From contig PJET01000234.1 of NCBI GenBank assembly GCA_002825515.1, positions 1-6,035 on the forward strand: a DNA stretch of 6,035 nucleotides, read 5' to 3'. The first letter of the stretch is position 1; every line of letters begins with the position of its first letter. Origin of the DNA: Candidatus Thorarchaeota archaeon MP11T_1 (lineage in GTDB: Archaea > Asgardarchaeota > Thorarchaeia > Thorarchaeales > Thorarchaeaceae). Positions 1 to 6,002 of the stretch are shown here, piece after piece. A model generated the notes under the pieces. The model did not search any database. It saw only the letters and a program-made list of their open reading frames with translations, and was not told where the DNA came from. The translations under genes and the position numbers were made by a program.

Positions 1-300
1 TCCGAAATTAAGGATGTCTTTGAGAAACGGGCGAGAAGAGTTTCTAAGCTACTACAGAGCGTTTCAAAAACATCTAAACATACTATCCTTTTGCTACATT
101 ATAGTCCATTAGCAGACGAATATCCTAATACTCATTCCTTCTCATGGTGGGTATCCAAAGCTGTTCAGGAAGTAAAACCTACATTGATAATACACGGACA
201 CATTCATGATTCTAAAATTCTTAAAACAAAGATAGAAACCACGTCTGTATATAACGTGGCTCTACCTGCAGTGGGTTCAATCACAGAATTGACCTTGTGA
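1..300 (+). CDS. Calcineurin-like metallophosphoesterase, C-terminal fragment
   Basis: The frame is open from the first base of the window, so the start and the N-terminal metal-binding motifs lie outside; 99 codons remain, ending at a TGA. The fragment contains LLLHYSPL (about residues 30-36), typical of the strand bearing the histidine that follows the catalytic core, and IIHGHIHD (residues 63-70), which carries the Gly-His-x-His motif that closes the two-metal site of the calcineurin-like phosphoesterase superfamily. Strand-like segments with a conserved-looking NVALPAVGS follow, as expected for the last sheet. These enzymes hydrolyse phosphomono- or phosphodiesters using two metal ions, but the substrate cannot be told from this part. 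The gene converges on the DUF35 gene, with only two bases between the two stop codons. Family assignment is firm; the specific function is unknown. Confidence 0.85.
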   Translation, partial: SEIKDVFEKRARRVSKLLQSVSKTSKHTILLLHYSPLADEYPNTHSFSWWVSKAVQEVKPTLIIHGHIHDSKILKTKIETTSVYNVALPAVGSITELTL

Positions 301-302
301 TG

Positions 303-738
303 TCAAGCAACATGTCCAGTGACTTTCATGGTCGGTTCAAACTTGTAGCCATAGACAATGACGCCCCCCTGTCCAAACTCCTTGATTTTTCTGAAACAAG
401 CGCGAACACGCATACCTATCTTAACATTCTCCGGATCGACATTGACTATCTGAGCAGTGAGGCGTGTACCTTCATCAAGTTCGACTTGCGCTATTACATA
501 TGGCACTTGACGCTTGAAGTCGTCTGGTGCCTGACGTACGATAGCAAACGTGTATATCGAGCCCAAACCCTTGAATTGAAATTCCTCAAGTTCTCCTTTT
601 CTTCTACATTTTGGACACACCGGTCTCGGTGGGAAATAGTGTGAATTACATGTTTTACATTTGTTACCTTGAATGTTGTAGATTGATCTTATTCGTCGCC
701 AGACCTGTGCTACTCCTTGTTCTGCCCTCTTTGATCAT
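303..738 (-). CDS. DUF35 zinc-ribbon/OB-fold scaffold of the thiolase-HMG-CoA synthase complex (start frame disrupted)
   Basis: The protein has a rubredoxin-like zinc ribbon with two CxxC knuckles (KCKTCN and VCPKCR, separated by SHYFPPRP), then an OB-fold running roughly from GLGSIYTFAIV to VIVYGYKFEP. This is the DUF35 architecture that, in archaea, bridges thiolase and HMG-CoA synthase and lines the shared CoA site so that acetoacetyl-CoA is passed on directly. It is the last gene of that operon here. The start is odd. The frame stays open back to 734, directly after the thiolase TGA (735-737), and contains no ATG, GTG or TTG before a GTG at 618-620, which would cut off the first zinc knuckle and the conserved VWRRI segment. 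An ATG at 736-738 overlaps the thiolase stop as ATGA but is in another frame and stops after 24 codons. Removing one base from GGG (725-727) or AAA (730-732) joins this ATG to the DUF35 frame, giving MIKEAEQGVAQVW. The call therefore includes an inferred frameshift. Confidence 0.8.
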
Positions 739-1898
739 CTCCCCAGAATGTGCACAATAGATGTTGCACCGGTGCCTCCAATGTTCACGGCTAGTCCTTT
801 CTCAGCTCCATCCACTTGACGCTTCTCAGCATCACCTCGGAGTTGTAATGCCAGTTCTACGATTTGAGCGACTCCTGTAGCTCCAATAGGATGACCTCTT
901 GCTTTCAGACCTCCTGACGTGTTGACGGGGAACTTTCCACCAATCTCAGTGATTCCCTCATCCAGAGCTTTTCCACCCTCTCCTTTCTTGGCAATACCCA
1001 CATCCTCTGTCAGAATGATCTCGCCAATTGAGAAGCTATCGTGCAACTCAAATACATCGATGTCCTTCAACTCTAGTTTCGACTCCATCAGGGCAGATCT
1101 AGTTGAACTGACAACCGCGTTCATGGTTGTAATGGACTGCCTATCATGGAGTGCTAGTGTATCACTTCTCTGTTCCGAGGACTCAATATAGACCGGTGTA
1201 TCTGTATACTTCTTTGCAAGGTCTCCTCTACATATCACGAGGCCTGCTGCACCATCAGTTATAGGTGCTGAGTGAAGTACTCTCAATGGGTCTGCAAGAA
1301 GTCCTGAGCCCATGACAACTTCAATTGGTACAGGTCTCTGAAACTGAGCCCACTCATTATGTGCAGCGTTTGCATGGTTCTTGACAGTAGGTTTTGCCAA
1401 ATGCTCTTCGGTAGTCCCGTATTCTTTCATATGTCTGCGTGCCATGAACGCATAGAGCGCGGGAAATGTTGCACCAAACATACCTTCCCATTCCCAGTCT
1501 GAGGCTACAGAAATTGTGTTCATCGCCTCAGTCTGGTTGACATCACTCATCTTCTCTGTCCCTAGGACCAACATAACATCATGTTCGCCCGATTTAATTG
1601 CCATGTATGCCTGACGAACTGCTGCTCCTCCACTTGCACAGGCTGCCTCAACACTATATGCTGCCAAATCACCCAATCCCCCTATATCCGCTGCTTGTGC
1701 TCCAAGGTGCTCTTGTCCTGTAAATCGTCCAGCACTCATGTTGCCAATGACCATGCCATCAATATCCTTTCCTCTTACACCTGAATCGAAAATTGCATAC
1801 ATGCCGGCTTCTAGGGTGATATCTGGAAGATTAAGTTCCCATAGCTCGCCAAACTTACACATTCCAACTCCAATAATTGCTACTCTATCACTCATCAT
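735..1898 (-). CDS. Acetyl-CoA acetyltransferase (archaeal acetoacetyl-CoA-forming thiolase)
   Basis: This full-length thiolase of about 386 residues condenses two acetyl-CoA to acetoacetyl-CoA, the first step of the mevalonate pathway. Visible active-site elements are the nucleophilic cysteine in EAACASGGAAV (Cys87 counted from the first Met), ELHDSFS with His286, and GHPIGATG with His336. The C-terminal NIGGTGATS has no second cysteine where bacterial biosynthetic thiolases carry one, as is usual for the archaeal/SCP2-like branch. Two ATG codons stand in tandem (1896-1898 and 1893-1895). The strong Shine-Dalgarno AAGGAGGT lies only three bases from the first and six from the second, so the second ATG (386 residues, MSDRVAIIG) is probably used. 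The gene starts 12 bases after the HMG-CoA synthase stop and is followed without a gap by the DUF35 frame, so all three should be co-transcribed. Enzyme class is confident; the acetoacetyl-CoA role follows from the operon. Confidence 0.94.
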   Translation of the reverse strand: MMSDRVAIIGVGMCKFGELWELNLPDITLEAGMYAIFDSGVRGKDIDGMVIGNMSAGRFTGQEHLGAQAADIGGLGDLAAYSVEAACASGGAAVRQAYMAIKSGEHDVMLVLGTEKMSDVNQTEAMNTISVASDWEWEGMFGATFPALYAFMARRHMKEYGTTEEHLAKPTVKNHANAAHNEWAQFQRPVPIEVVMGSGLLADPLRVLHSAPITDGAAGLVICRGDLAKKYTDTPVYIESSEQRSDTLALHDRQSITTMNAVVSSTRSALMESKLELKDIDVFELHDSFSIGEIILTEDVGIAKKGEGGKALDEGITEIGGKFPVNTSGGLKARGHPIGATGVAQIVELALQLRGDAEKRQVDGAEKGLAVNIGGTGATSIVHILGR

Positions 1899-1901
1899 GT
1901 T

Positions 1902-1909
1902 ACCTCCTT
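1902..1909 (-). promoter_or_regulatory. Strong Shine-Dalgarno site of the thiolase gene
   Basis: The minus strand reads AAGGAGGT here, a near-complete match to the anti-Shine-Dalgarno sequence. It sits between the HMG-CoA synthase stop (TAG, 1911-1913) and two tandem ATG codons. Its spacing, three bases to the ATG at 1896-1898 and six to the ATG at 1893-1895, favours the second ATG. It indicates independent translation initiation inside the polycistronic message. Confidence 0.85.
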
Positions 1910-1910
1910 G

Positions 1911-2957
1911 CTACAGTGCCTTAATCTTGCGTCTATACTTTGCATAGGTGGCATAGTCGACGTATGTCTTTCTTTCAACGTAGTCATCAACGGTTGGAAC
2001 CTCTCCACGTCGTTCTTCTATTGCTTCTTCCACAGTAATCGAGAATGCATCGCTACCTGCTCCAGATCCATATGCAACCACGAAGATCTTGGAGCCTGGC
2101 TTGGCTATGTCCAGAATCCTGGCTAGTCCTATCATTGCAGAACCTGAGTAAGTGTTGCCAATCTGTCGGACAACTAGGCTATCTTCGAGTTTTTCAGGTG
2201 GTACCTTGAGTTGACTTCCCATAGCAATTGGGAACTTTCCATTTGGCATGTGGAAGGCGAAGTAATCATAATCATCAACTGTTGTCTTTGTCTTCTTGAA
2301 CAGTGACTTTGCTCCTTCGCCAACATGTCGGAAATATGCTGGTTCACCAGTGAATCTTGCACCATGACTTGGGTAGTCTTCACCCTCACGTCTCCAGAAG
2401 TCTGGAGTGTCTGTTGTAAATGAAACAGTTTCTTCTATTGTTGCTATAGGATTCTTGAGTCCAATTAAAAAGGCTGCACCTCCCGCTGCAGCAGAGTACT
2501 CCAATGCATCACCAGGTCTGCCCTGTGCGGTATCGGAACCGATCGCCAATCCTATCTTAATCATTTTTGATTTCACAAGCCCCATTGATGTCTGAATGGC
2601 AGCAGTCCCTGCTTTGCATGCAAACTCAAAATCTGCGCAAGTCATATCGTGTGAGCATCCTATTGCCTCAGCAACAATCGTACCAGTTGGTTTGACTGCA
2701 TAAGGATGAGATTCAGATCCCACATAGACCGCTCCAATGTCGGTAGGATCAATCTGTGCTCTCTTGATAGCATTCCTCGCTGCTTCAACAGAAATAGTGG
2801 CTACATCCTCATCAGGTCCAGGTACTGATTTTTCAAACACACCAAGACCTTTTCCAATTGTCCCACTATTATCTCCCCAGACTTCTGCAATGTCTGTAGT
2901 CTTGATTCGATAACGTGGAATATAGACTCCATATCCAATTATTCCAACTCCGGCCAT
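1911..2957 (-). CDS. Hydroxymethylglutaryl-CoA synthase (archaeal type)
   Basis: This 348-residue protein condenses acetoacetyl-CoA with acetyl-CoA to give HMG-CoA, the committed precursor for archaeal isoprenoid lipids. The length is typical of the archaeal family. The N-terminus [18 protein letters not shown] is the usual opening strand. The expected catalytic triad is visible: Glu82 in [12 protein letters not shown], the acyl-carrying Cys114 in [11 protein letters not shown], and His236 in [23 protein letters not shown] (Asn268) is the conserved later thiolase-fold motif. The ATG start is supported by a GAGGAG ribosome site six bases upstream and a TATA-like box about 40 bases upstream. 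It is the first gene of the operon, followed by thiolase and DUF35, the three partners of the archaeal substrate-channelling complex. No truncation or missing residue is seen. Confidence 0.96.
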   Translation of the reverse strand: MAGVGIIGYGVYIPRYRIKTTDIAEVWGDNSGTIGKGLGVFEKSVPGPDEDVATISVEAARNAIKRAQIDPTDIGAVYVGSESHPYAVKPTGTIVAEAIGCSHDMTCADFEFACKAGTAAIQTSMGLVKSKMIKIGLAIGSDTAQGRPGDALEYSAAAGGAAFLIGLKNPIATIEETVSFTTDTPDFWRREGEDYPSHGARFTGEPAYFRHVGEGAKSLFKKTKTTVDDYDYFAFHMPNGKFPIAMGSQLKVPPEKLEDSLVVRQIGNTYSGSAMIGLARILDIAKPGSKIFVVAYGSGAGSDAFSITVEEAIEERRGEVPTVDDYVERKTYVDYATYAKYRRKIKAL

Positions 2958-2963
2958 AATTCT

Positions 2964-2969
2964 CTCCTC
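2964..2969 (-). promoter_or_regulatory. Ribosome binding site of HMG-CoA synthase
   Basis: The minus strand reads GAGGAG followed by six bases (AGAATT) and then the ATG at 2955-2957. Spacing and composition fit an archaeal Shine-Dalgarno site and fix the start of the gene. Confidence 0.8.
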
Positions 2970-2991
2970 AAATAGTACGTTAATTGTCGAA

Positions 2992-3001
2992 CTGATATAC
3001 G
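2992..3001 (-). promoter_or_regulatory. Probable TATA box of the mevalonate operon
   Basis: The minus strand reads CGTATATCAG here, centred about 40 bases upstream of the HMG-CoA synthase ATG. Transcription starting about 25 bases downstream would begin near 2972, leaving a leader of about 15 bases that just includes the GAGGAG site. This geometry is typical of archaeal promoters. The upstream BRE-like element is weak. Because GATATAC reads almost the same on both strands, the box could also fire to the right. Confidence 0.45.
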
Positions 3002-3255
3002 TCGCTAATCTATGCCTCGTGTAGGAAGCTCCATATGAAGGTTACTGTCGGACTTCCAAAGAATAACGACTTTCACCGATTGTAGTCTACGGGCTTTGGA
3101 GCTTGCCGACGAAATGTTGTTGATTGAATGGACTATTTATGCTTAGCTACATTAAGGTGAAAACTGTTGAATCTTCGATAGAGCTGTGACGAATTTTCAA
3201 TGCTGCGTGAATTAATCCTATAAGCATTGGTTCAAAGGTAAAGTCGGTGTAATCC

Positions 3256-3447
3256 GTGTCAGACTCCTCTCGAACAAAAATCCAACGAATCATTGTGACA
3301 GAACAAAAAACCGTGGCAGATCTTCTTCGTGAGCTTGATATCAGTGATGACCATGTAGTCCTTGTTAATGGCAAACAAATGTCTCTAGATTTCCAACTGG
3401 AGGAAAATGACAAGGTCGCTATCCTACCAAAGATTGCTGGTGGGTAA
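3256..3447 (+). CDS. Small ThiS/MoaD-family beta-grasp (ubiquitin-like) protein ending in Gly-Gly
   Basis: The read frame gives 63 residues from a GTG start. TVADLLRELDI is the family's helix 1, VVLVNGKQM the next strand, LEENDKVAILPKIAGG the last strand and exposed C-terminal Gly-Gly. In this family the Gly-Gly carboxylate is adenylated by an E1/MoeB/ThiF-like enzyme and turned into a thiocarboxylate for sulfur transfer (thiamine, molybdopterin, tRNA thiolation), or in archaea joined to protein lysines (SAMP-like). No partner enzyme is in the window, so the pathway is open. The protein is short at the N-terminus: beta strand 1 is not seen, and the residues before KIQRIIV are a loose SDSSRT. 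An in-frame TAA at 3250-3252 rules out extension. The Shine-Dalgarno is poor (AAAGG, about 17 bases upstream). The last 24 bases overlap the 3' end of the AsnB-like gene on the other strand. Confidence 0.8.
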   Translation: MSDSSRTKIQRIIVTEQKTVADLLRELDISDDHVVLVNGKQMSLDFQLEENDKVAILPKIAGG

Positions 3448-4944
3448 TCGTCCAACTCTTTCTATTAGTCTAAAAGTTGCTTTCATATCTATATTCAGAT
3501 TTGTATCCAATTGATGTTTGATTGGAATACCAATCTCTTGGGCGATTGTATTTAATACATCTTGCACTATTTTTGAAATCTCCTTTTTGCTTAGCCTTTT
3601 CGCGTTCATGACATGATTGACTACAGCCTCTCGAAGAACCTTTGAGGAGCCTGAGCTGAATTGAGTTGCATGTTTTTGAACATCAGCGAGATTATCCGGT
3701 AAACCCATCTTTTTCGCTAACTTTCTGAAGAGTATCTTTCTACTAGGGCTGCTCATCGGATCAAGAAGCCACTCAATCGGAGTTGAGAAAGCTATCTTTA
3801 CAAATTCAAAGTCGAGATATGGAAAGAATGAATCAAGCGTGTGATATTCAATAGCTTTTACATCACGAGCTATGTTTGCCTCATGTGTTATAGAGTAATC
3901 TGACCAGAGCTGTTCTCTTAGCTTTTCTATCCCGCTTTCTATGTACTCTTTTTCATATCTGGCATACCCTGCAAAGATTTCATCTGGCCCTTGACCTGAT
4001 ACAAGAACCTTGCAACCAATTTCCTTTGCGTGTTTTGCGGCAGTGAAGAATGGTGTTGCGATTTCAATGTCCATGCGATTGCTAGTTTCTGTGGCGTAGA
4101 TTACTTCAGGTAAGAGATCCCAAATATCTACTGCATCTAGCTGAATCAATTTGTGTTCAAGTGATAAATCTGAAGCTGCTCTGGTTGTTTTTATGAAATC
4201 CTTTGAATCAGGCGTAGCTGCAGAGATTAGTACTGTTTCTTCACAGATATTATTTGCCAAAAGTGCTGCGAGAGAGCTATCTACTCCACCTGAGAACAGG
4301 ATTCCACACTTACCAATTCCTTCTAGTTTCGAAAAGGTGAACCTTAATGTGCGCTCTAGATTATTCAAATGACTTTCATAACTTCTCTTGGTTACTGTTT
4401 CCGGGAGAGAACGAAATTGACTTTGAAGAATACCCTGTTTTTCACCTGCAATTGAGAGTGTACAGCCAGGACTAAGAACTTGAGGTTTCATTGGGTAAAC
4501 TTCCCAAATCGCTTTCTGTTCTGTAGAAAATGCCCATCCATACTCCAACTTGGTGAAATATAGAGGTCTCACGCCATCAAGAGACCTATGGATTCTTAAG
4601 TCCCCTTCTTCTGATAGACCGATTCCAACTAGCATTTGATTTGAGCCATGCTGATTTTTTACATCACAAATGGAATCTGCAACCCTATCGAGAGTACTTA
4701 TGTCCCGGATTCCAAATGTGTCAATCACCAAGAGTTTGAACTGACGATGATTTTCAATATAGTCCAGAGTATTGTCTGTGCTAAAAACTCCGAGATGAAC
4801 TCTCCCATACTTCAGATCATATTGAAATTCGATCAGTGACCCTCTATGAGAAAGTCTATCCACCATTCTTAAGAAAATCTTCTGTGTAGAACTAACCTCA
4901 TCAAAACTCTCTGAATATACAAGGAGTCCAATGATACCTGCCAT
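3424..4944 (-). CDS. Asparagine-synthetase-like protein lacking the glutaminase cysteine
   Basis: This 506-residue protein has the two-domain AsnB layout. Residues 1-200 resemble a class II glutamine amidotransferase domain (MAGIIG, RLSHRG, SLDGVRPLYF, AFSTEQKAI). Residues 210-506 form the synthetase domain: PP-loop ILFSGGVDSSLAAL (215-228), VSGQGPDEIFAGYARYE (315-331), FFPYLDFEFVKIAFSTP (373-389) and KHATQFSSG near 424-432. The synthetase domain should adenylate a carboxylate such as aspartate and release pyrophosphate. The N-terminal nucleophile, Cys2 in MCGIIG, is Ala here, and the NGEIYN glutamine-binding motif is not recognisable, so glutamine hydrolysis is probably lost. It may use free ammonia or another amine, as in beta-lactam synthetase-like relatives. 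A TTG at 4951-4953 is in frame three codons earlier, but ATG 4942-4944 matches the family N-terminus. It starts five bases after the AbrB-ACT gene stop, implying one operon. Confidence 0.88.
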   Translation of the reverse strand: MAGIIGLLVYSESFDEVSSTQKIFLRMVDRLSHRGSLIEFQYDLKYGRVHLGVFSTDNTLDYIENHRQFKLLVIDTFGIRDISTLDRVADSICDVKNQHGSNQMLVGIGLSEEGDLRIHRSLDGVRPLYFTKLEYGWAFSTEQKAIWEVYPMKPQVLSPGCTLSIAGEKQGILQSQFRSLPETVTKRSYESHLNNLERTLRFTFSKLEGIGKCGILFSGGVDSSLAALLANNICEETVLISAATPDSKDFIKTTRAASDLSLEHKLIQLDAVDIWDLLPEVIYATETSNRMDIEIATPFFTAAKHAKEIGCKVLVSGQGPDEIFAGYARYEKEYIESGIEKLREQLWSDYSITHEANIARDVKAIEYHTLDSFFPYLDFEFVKIAFSTPIEWLLDPMSSPSRKILFRKLAKKMGLPDNLADVQKHATQFSSGSSKVLREAVVNHVMNAKRLSKKEISKIVQDVLNTIAQEIGIPIKHQLDTNLNIDMKATFRLIERVGRLPTSNLW

Positions 4945-4949
4945 GATGC

Positions 4950-5348
4950 TCAAGTCTTTACTTCTTTTAGCATGACTTGTTTAACACCAGTTATTCCCTG
5001 CAAAATCTTCTCAAGATTTCCTACTGCTACAGTCAGTTGTTGTGGGGTGAAATAGCACTCATAATAGCACTCGTTTGCGGTTTGACAGATACCACTAGTA
5101 AATAGAATGTCTTCCAATGCAACCTCCATGAATGCTTCGGTCAATTCTTCTAGAAAGCTCTTGCTCAATTTCTCAATTACGAGTTTCAAATATAGTACTT
5201 TGTCACCATCAACTGGATACAACTTGACATTGCCATCTTTGACAACAAGAATAACTAGGCCATACGTGTGTCCAATCTTGTCTACAAAATCTGCTGGCAG
5301 AGTGATAGAGTCACCCTTCTCAATTTTAAGAACTCTTGCCTGCGTCAT
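4950..5348 (-). CDS. AbrB-like protein with ACT-like C-terminal domain, putative regulator
   Basis: This 132-residue protein begins MTQARVLKIEKGDSITLP, the swapped-hairpin pattern of SpoVT/AbrB DNA-binding domains (residues 4-48, ending VKLYPVDGDKV). Residues 50-132 alternate strand, helix, strand, strand, helix, strand (LYLKLVIEKL, FLEELTEAFMEVALED, ILFTSGICQ, CYYECYF, LTVAVGNLEKILQGI, VKQVMLKEV), which fits a small-molecule-binding ACT-like fold. Four cysteines lie close together in the strands (88, 94, 98 and neighbours). By context it could sense an amino acid and control the AsnB-like gene that starts five bases downstream; this is inference. The ATG at 5346-5348 is chosen because AAGG lies five bases upstream and a TATA-like box would place the transcript start near 5387, leaving the alternative GTG at 5385-5387 without a leader or Shine-Dalgarno. 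Confidence 0.75.
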   Translation of the reverse strand: MTQARVLKIEKGDSITLPADFVDKIGHTYGLVILVVKDGNVKLYPVDGDKVLYLKLVIEKLSKSFLEELTEAFMEVALEDILFTSGICQTANECYYECYFTPQQLTVAVGNLEKILQGITGVKQVMLKEVKT

Positions 5349-5353
5349 GTCAA

Positions 5354-5357
5354 CCTT
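5354..5357 (-). promoter_or_regulatory. Ribosome binding site deciding the AbrB-ACT start
   Basis: The minus strand reads AAGG then TTGAC and ATG (5346-5348). The five-base spacing supports this ATG over the in-frame GTG at 5385-5387, which has no purine-rich site before it. Confidence 0.5.
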
Positions 5358-5408
5358 ACTCAATCGTATCTGCCTCCGAATACTCACATGCCATGAATGC
5401 TTGTGATG

Positions 5409-5416
5409 ATTATATC
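5409..5416 (-). promoter_or_regulatory. Probable TATA box of the AbrB-ACT / AsnB-like operon
   Basis: The minus strand reads GATATAAT, preceded by the purine-rich GCAAGA that could serve as a BRE. Transcription about 25 bases downstream would start near 5387, giving a leader of about 38 bases before the ATG at 5348. The box lies in the 90-base gap after the stop of the upstream unknown gene, so the operon can be transcribed separately from it. Confidence 0.45.
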
Positions 5417-5438
5417 TCTTGCGGGCGATACCGAAATT

Positions 5439-6002
5439 TCAATTTCCTCTTCGAAACCAACTACGAATCTTCGCCAGTGCTTCACTCTCGGGTTTTTTCA
5501 CGACATGAAGACTCCATCGCTGAGTATCAGTGCTAGAAAATTGAAGGAATGCAACTTCTCCTTCAGACCGGACTCTTTCCATTTCCTGTAATCTTCCATT
5601 TAGCCAAGCTTTCTTTGAAACAGGCATTCGTGCCGTAACCATGTCGAAAAGCGTTGGATGCAGATCAAAAATCAACGCCCTCTCTTTTACATAATCGAGT
5701 ACTCCCTCTTGAAGAGCTTGACTAATCTTCTCACGATCAGTAAAGAATGAAGCCGCAACTGACATGTTTGGATATTTCTCAGGCAAGTTAAGAGCAAACT
5801 TGAAGGATTTATTGAATTTTGACAAGTGTGTTGCAGCATCAAGAAAGAGAATGGTTTCTGGTTTTCCTTCAAAGTGATCTTCTGAGATATCAATGGTTGT
5901 TTTTCCTAAAGTTTCCTCCTTGTCAATGACAGACTGGATTAGTTGATCTGTTACCGGTGGAAGGTCAGCATCATCAATTGTTTCTATAGATTCGTATGAC
6001 AT
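5439..6002 (-). CDS. Hypothetical protein of unknown function
   Basis: I do not recognise this 187-residue protein. It opens with an acidic, probably disordered stretch (ESIETIDDADLPP). Then comes an alternating region with PETILFLDAATHL, FALNLPEKYPNMSVAASFFTD, ISQALQEGVLDYVKERALIFDLHPTLFDMV, MPVSKKAWLNGRLQEMERV and EVAFLQFSS, and it ends in a basic tail (IRSWFRRGN). It looks soluble: no signal peptide, membrane segment or metal-binding cysteine motif is visible. The frame stays open upstream of the ATG (6000-6002) to the window edge, reading GANDSDWETEA, and no good Shine-Dalgarno precedes this ATG. The true start may therefore be beyond 6035. It lies upstream of the AbrB-ACT gene on the same strand, 90 bases away and across a likely promoter, so a functional link is uncertain. 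Confidence 0.7.
   Translation of the reverse strand: MSYESIETIDDADLPPVTDQLIQSVIDKEETLGKTTIDISEDHFEGKPETILFLDAATHLSKFNKSFKFALNLPEKYPNMSVAASFFTDREKISQALQEGVLDYVKERALIFDLHPTLFDMVTARMPVSKKAWLNGRLQEMERVRSEGEVAFLQFSSTDTQRWSLHVVKKPESEALAKIRSWFRRGN

Larger units (their letters stand above)
2958..3255. other. Divergent intergenic region, no convincing gene
   Basis: This 298-base gap separates HMG-CoA synthase (leftward) from the ThiS/MoaD-like gene (rightward). Besides the leftward promoter and ribosome site, it holds an 8-base perfect inverted repeat, AAGCTCCA at 3026-3033 and TGGAGCTT at 3097-3104, with a 63-base loop that is too long to call a hairpin with confidence. A short open frame starts at ATG 3035 with an AGGAAG six bases before it but stops after 16 codons. 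A CCTATAAG at 3217-3224 lies about 25 bases before 3246 and could be the TATA box of the ThiS-like gene. No tRNA, rRNA or box C/D RNA pattern was recognised. Confidence 0.6.

Noticed and set aside
297..644. Rightward open frame of 115 codons overlapping DUF35
   Set aside because: It is antisense to a recognised zinc-ribbon/OB-fold gene and has no family resemblance; a shadow frame.
735..737. TGA between thiolase and DUF35 as a selenocysteine or pyrrolysine-like recoded codon
   Set aside because: The thiolase ends at its normal family length (IVHILGR). TGA for selenocysteine would need a SECIS element, and none is evident; a frameshift near the overlapping ATG is simpler. Kept only as an alternative in the finding.
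3035..3278. A chain of protein-like pieces in successive frames ([16 protein letters not shown], then LRALELADEMLLIEW, then SYIKVKTVESSIEL, then DEFSMLRELIL) leading into the ThiS-like gene
   Set aside because: Each piece is only 11-20 codons, about the chance spacing between stops, and joining them needs four or five frameshifts. A decayed longer gene cannot be excluded but is not supported.
3272..3310. Direct repeat GAACAAAAA (3272-3280 and 3301-3309) and matching T-runs on the minus strand as a terminator for the AsnB-like gene
   Set aside because: The T-runs are 5 and 6 bases long and lie 110-150 bases beyond the stop, inside another gene. They could contribute to termination, but the evidence is too weak to annotate.
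3147..3455. Leftward open frame of 102 codons opposite the ThiS-like gene
   Set aside because: Its composition is low-complexity Ser/Arg/Thr and it mirrors the ThiS-like codons; no ribosome site or family feature.
4951..4953. TTG start for the AsnB-like protein
   Set aside because: It overlaps the preceding stop, but it would add three residues before MAGIIG, whereas the family starts with Met directly before the position-2 residue.
5385..5387. GTG start for the AbrB-ACT protein, adding 13 residues
   Set aside because: No Shine-Dalgarno precedes it and it coincides with the predicted transcript start; the ATG at 5348 fits the AbrB family N-terminus.
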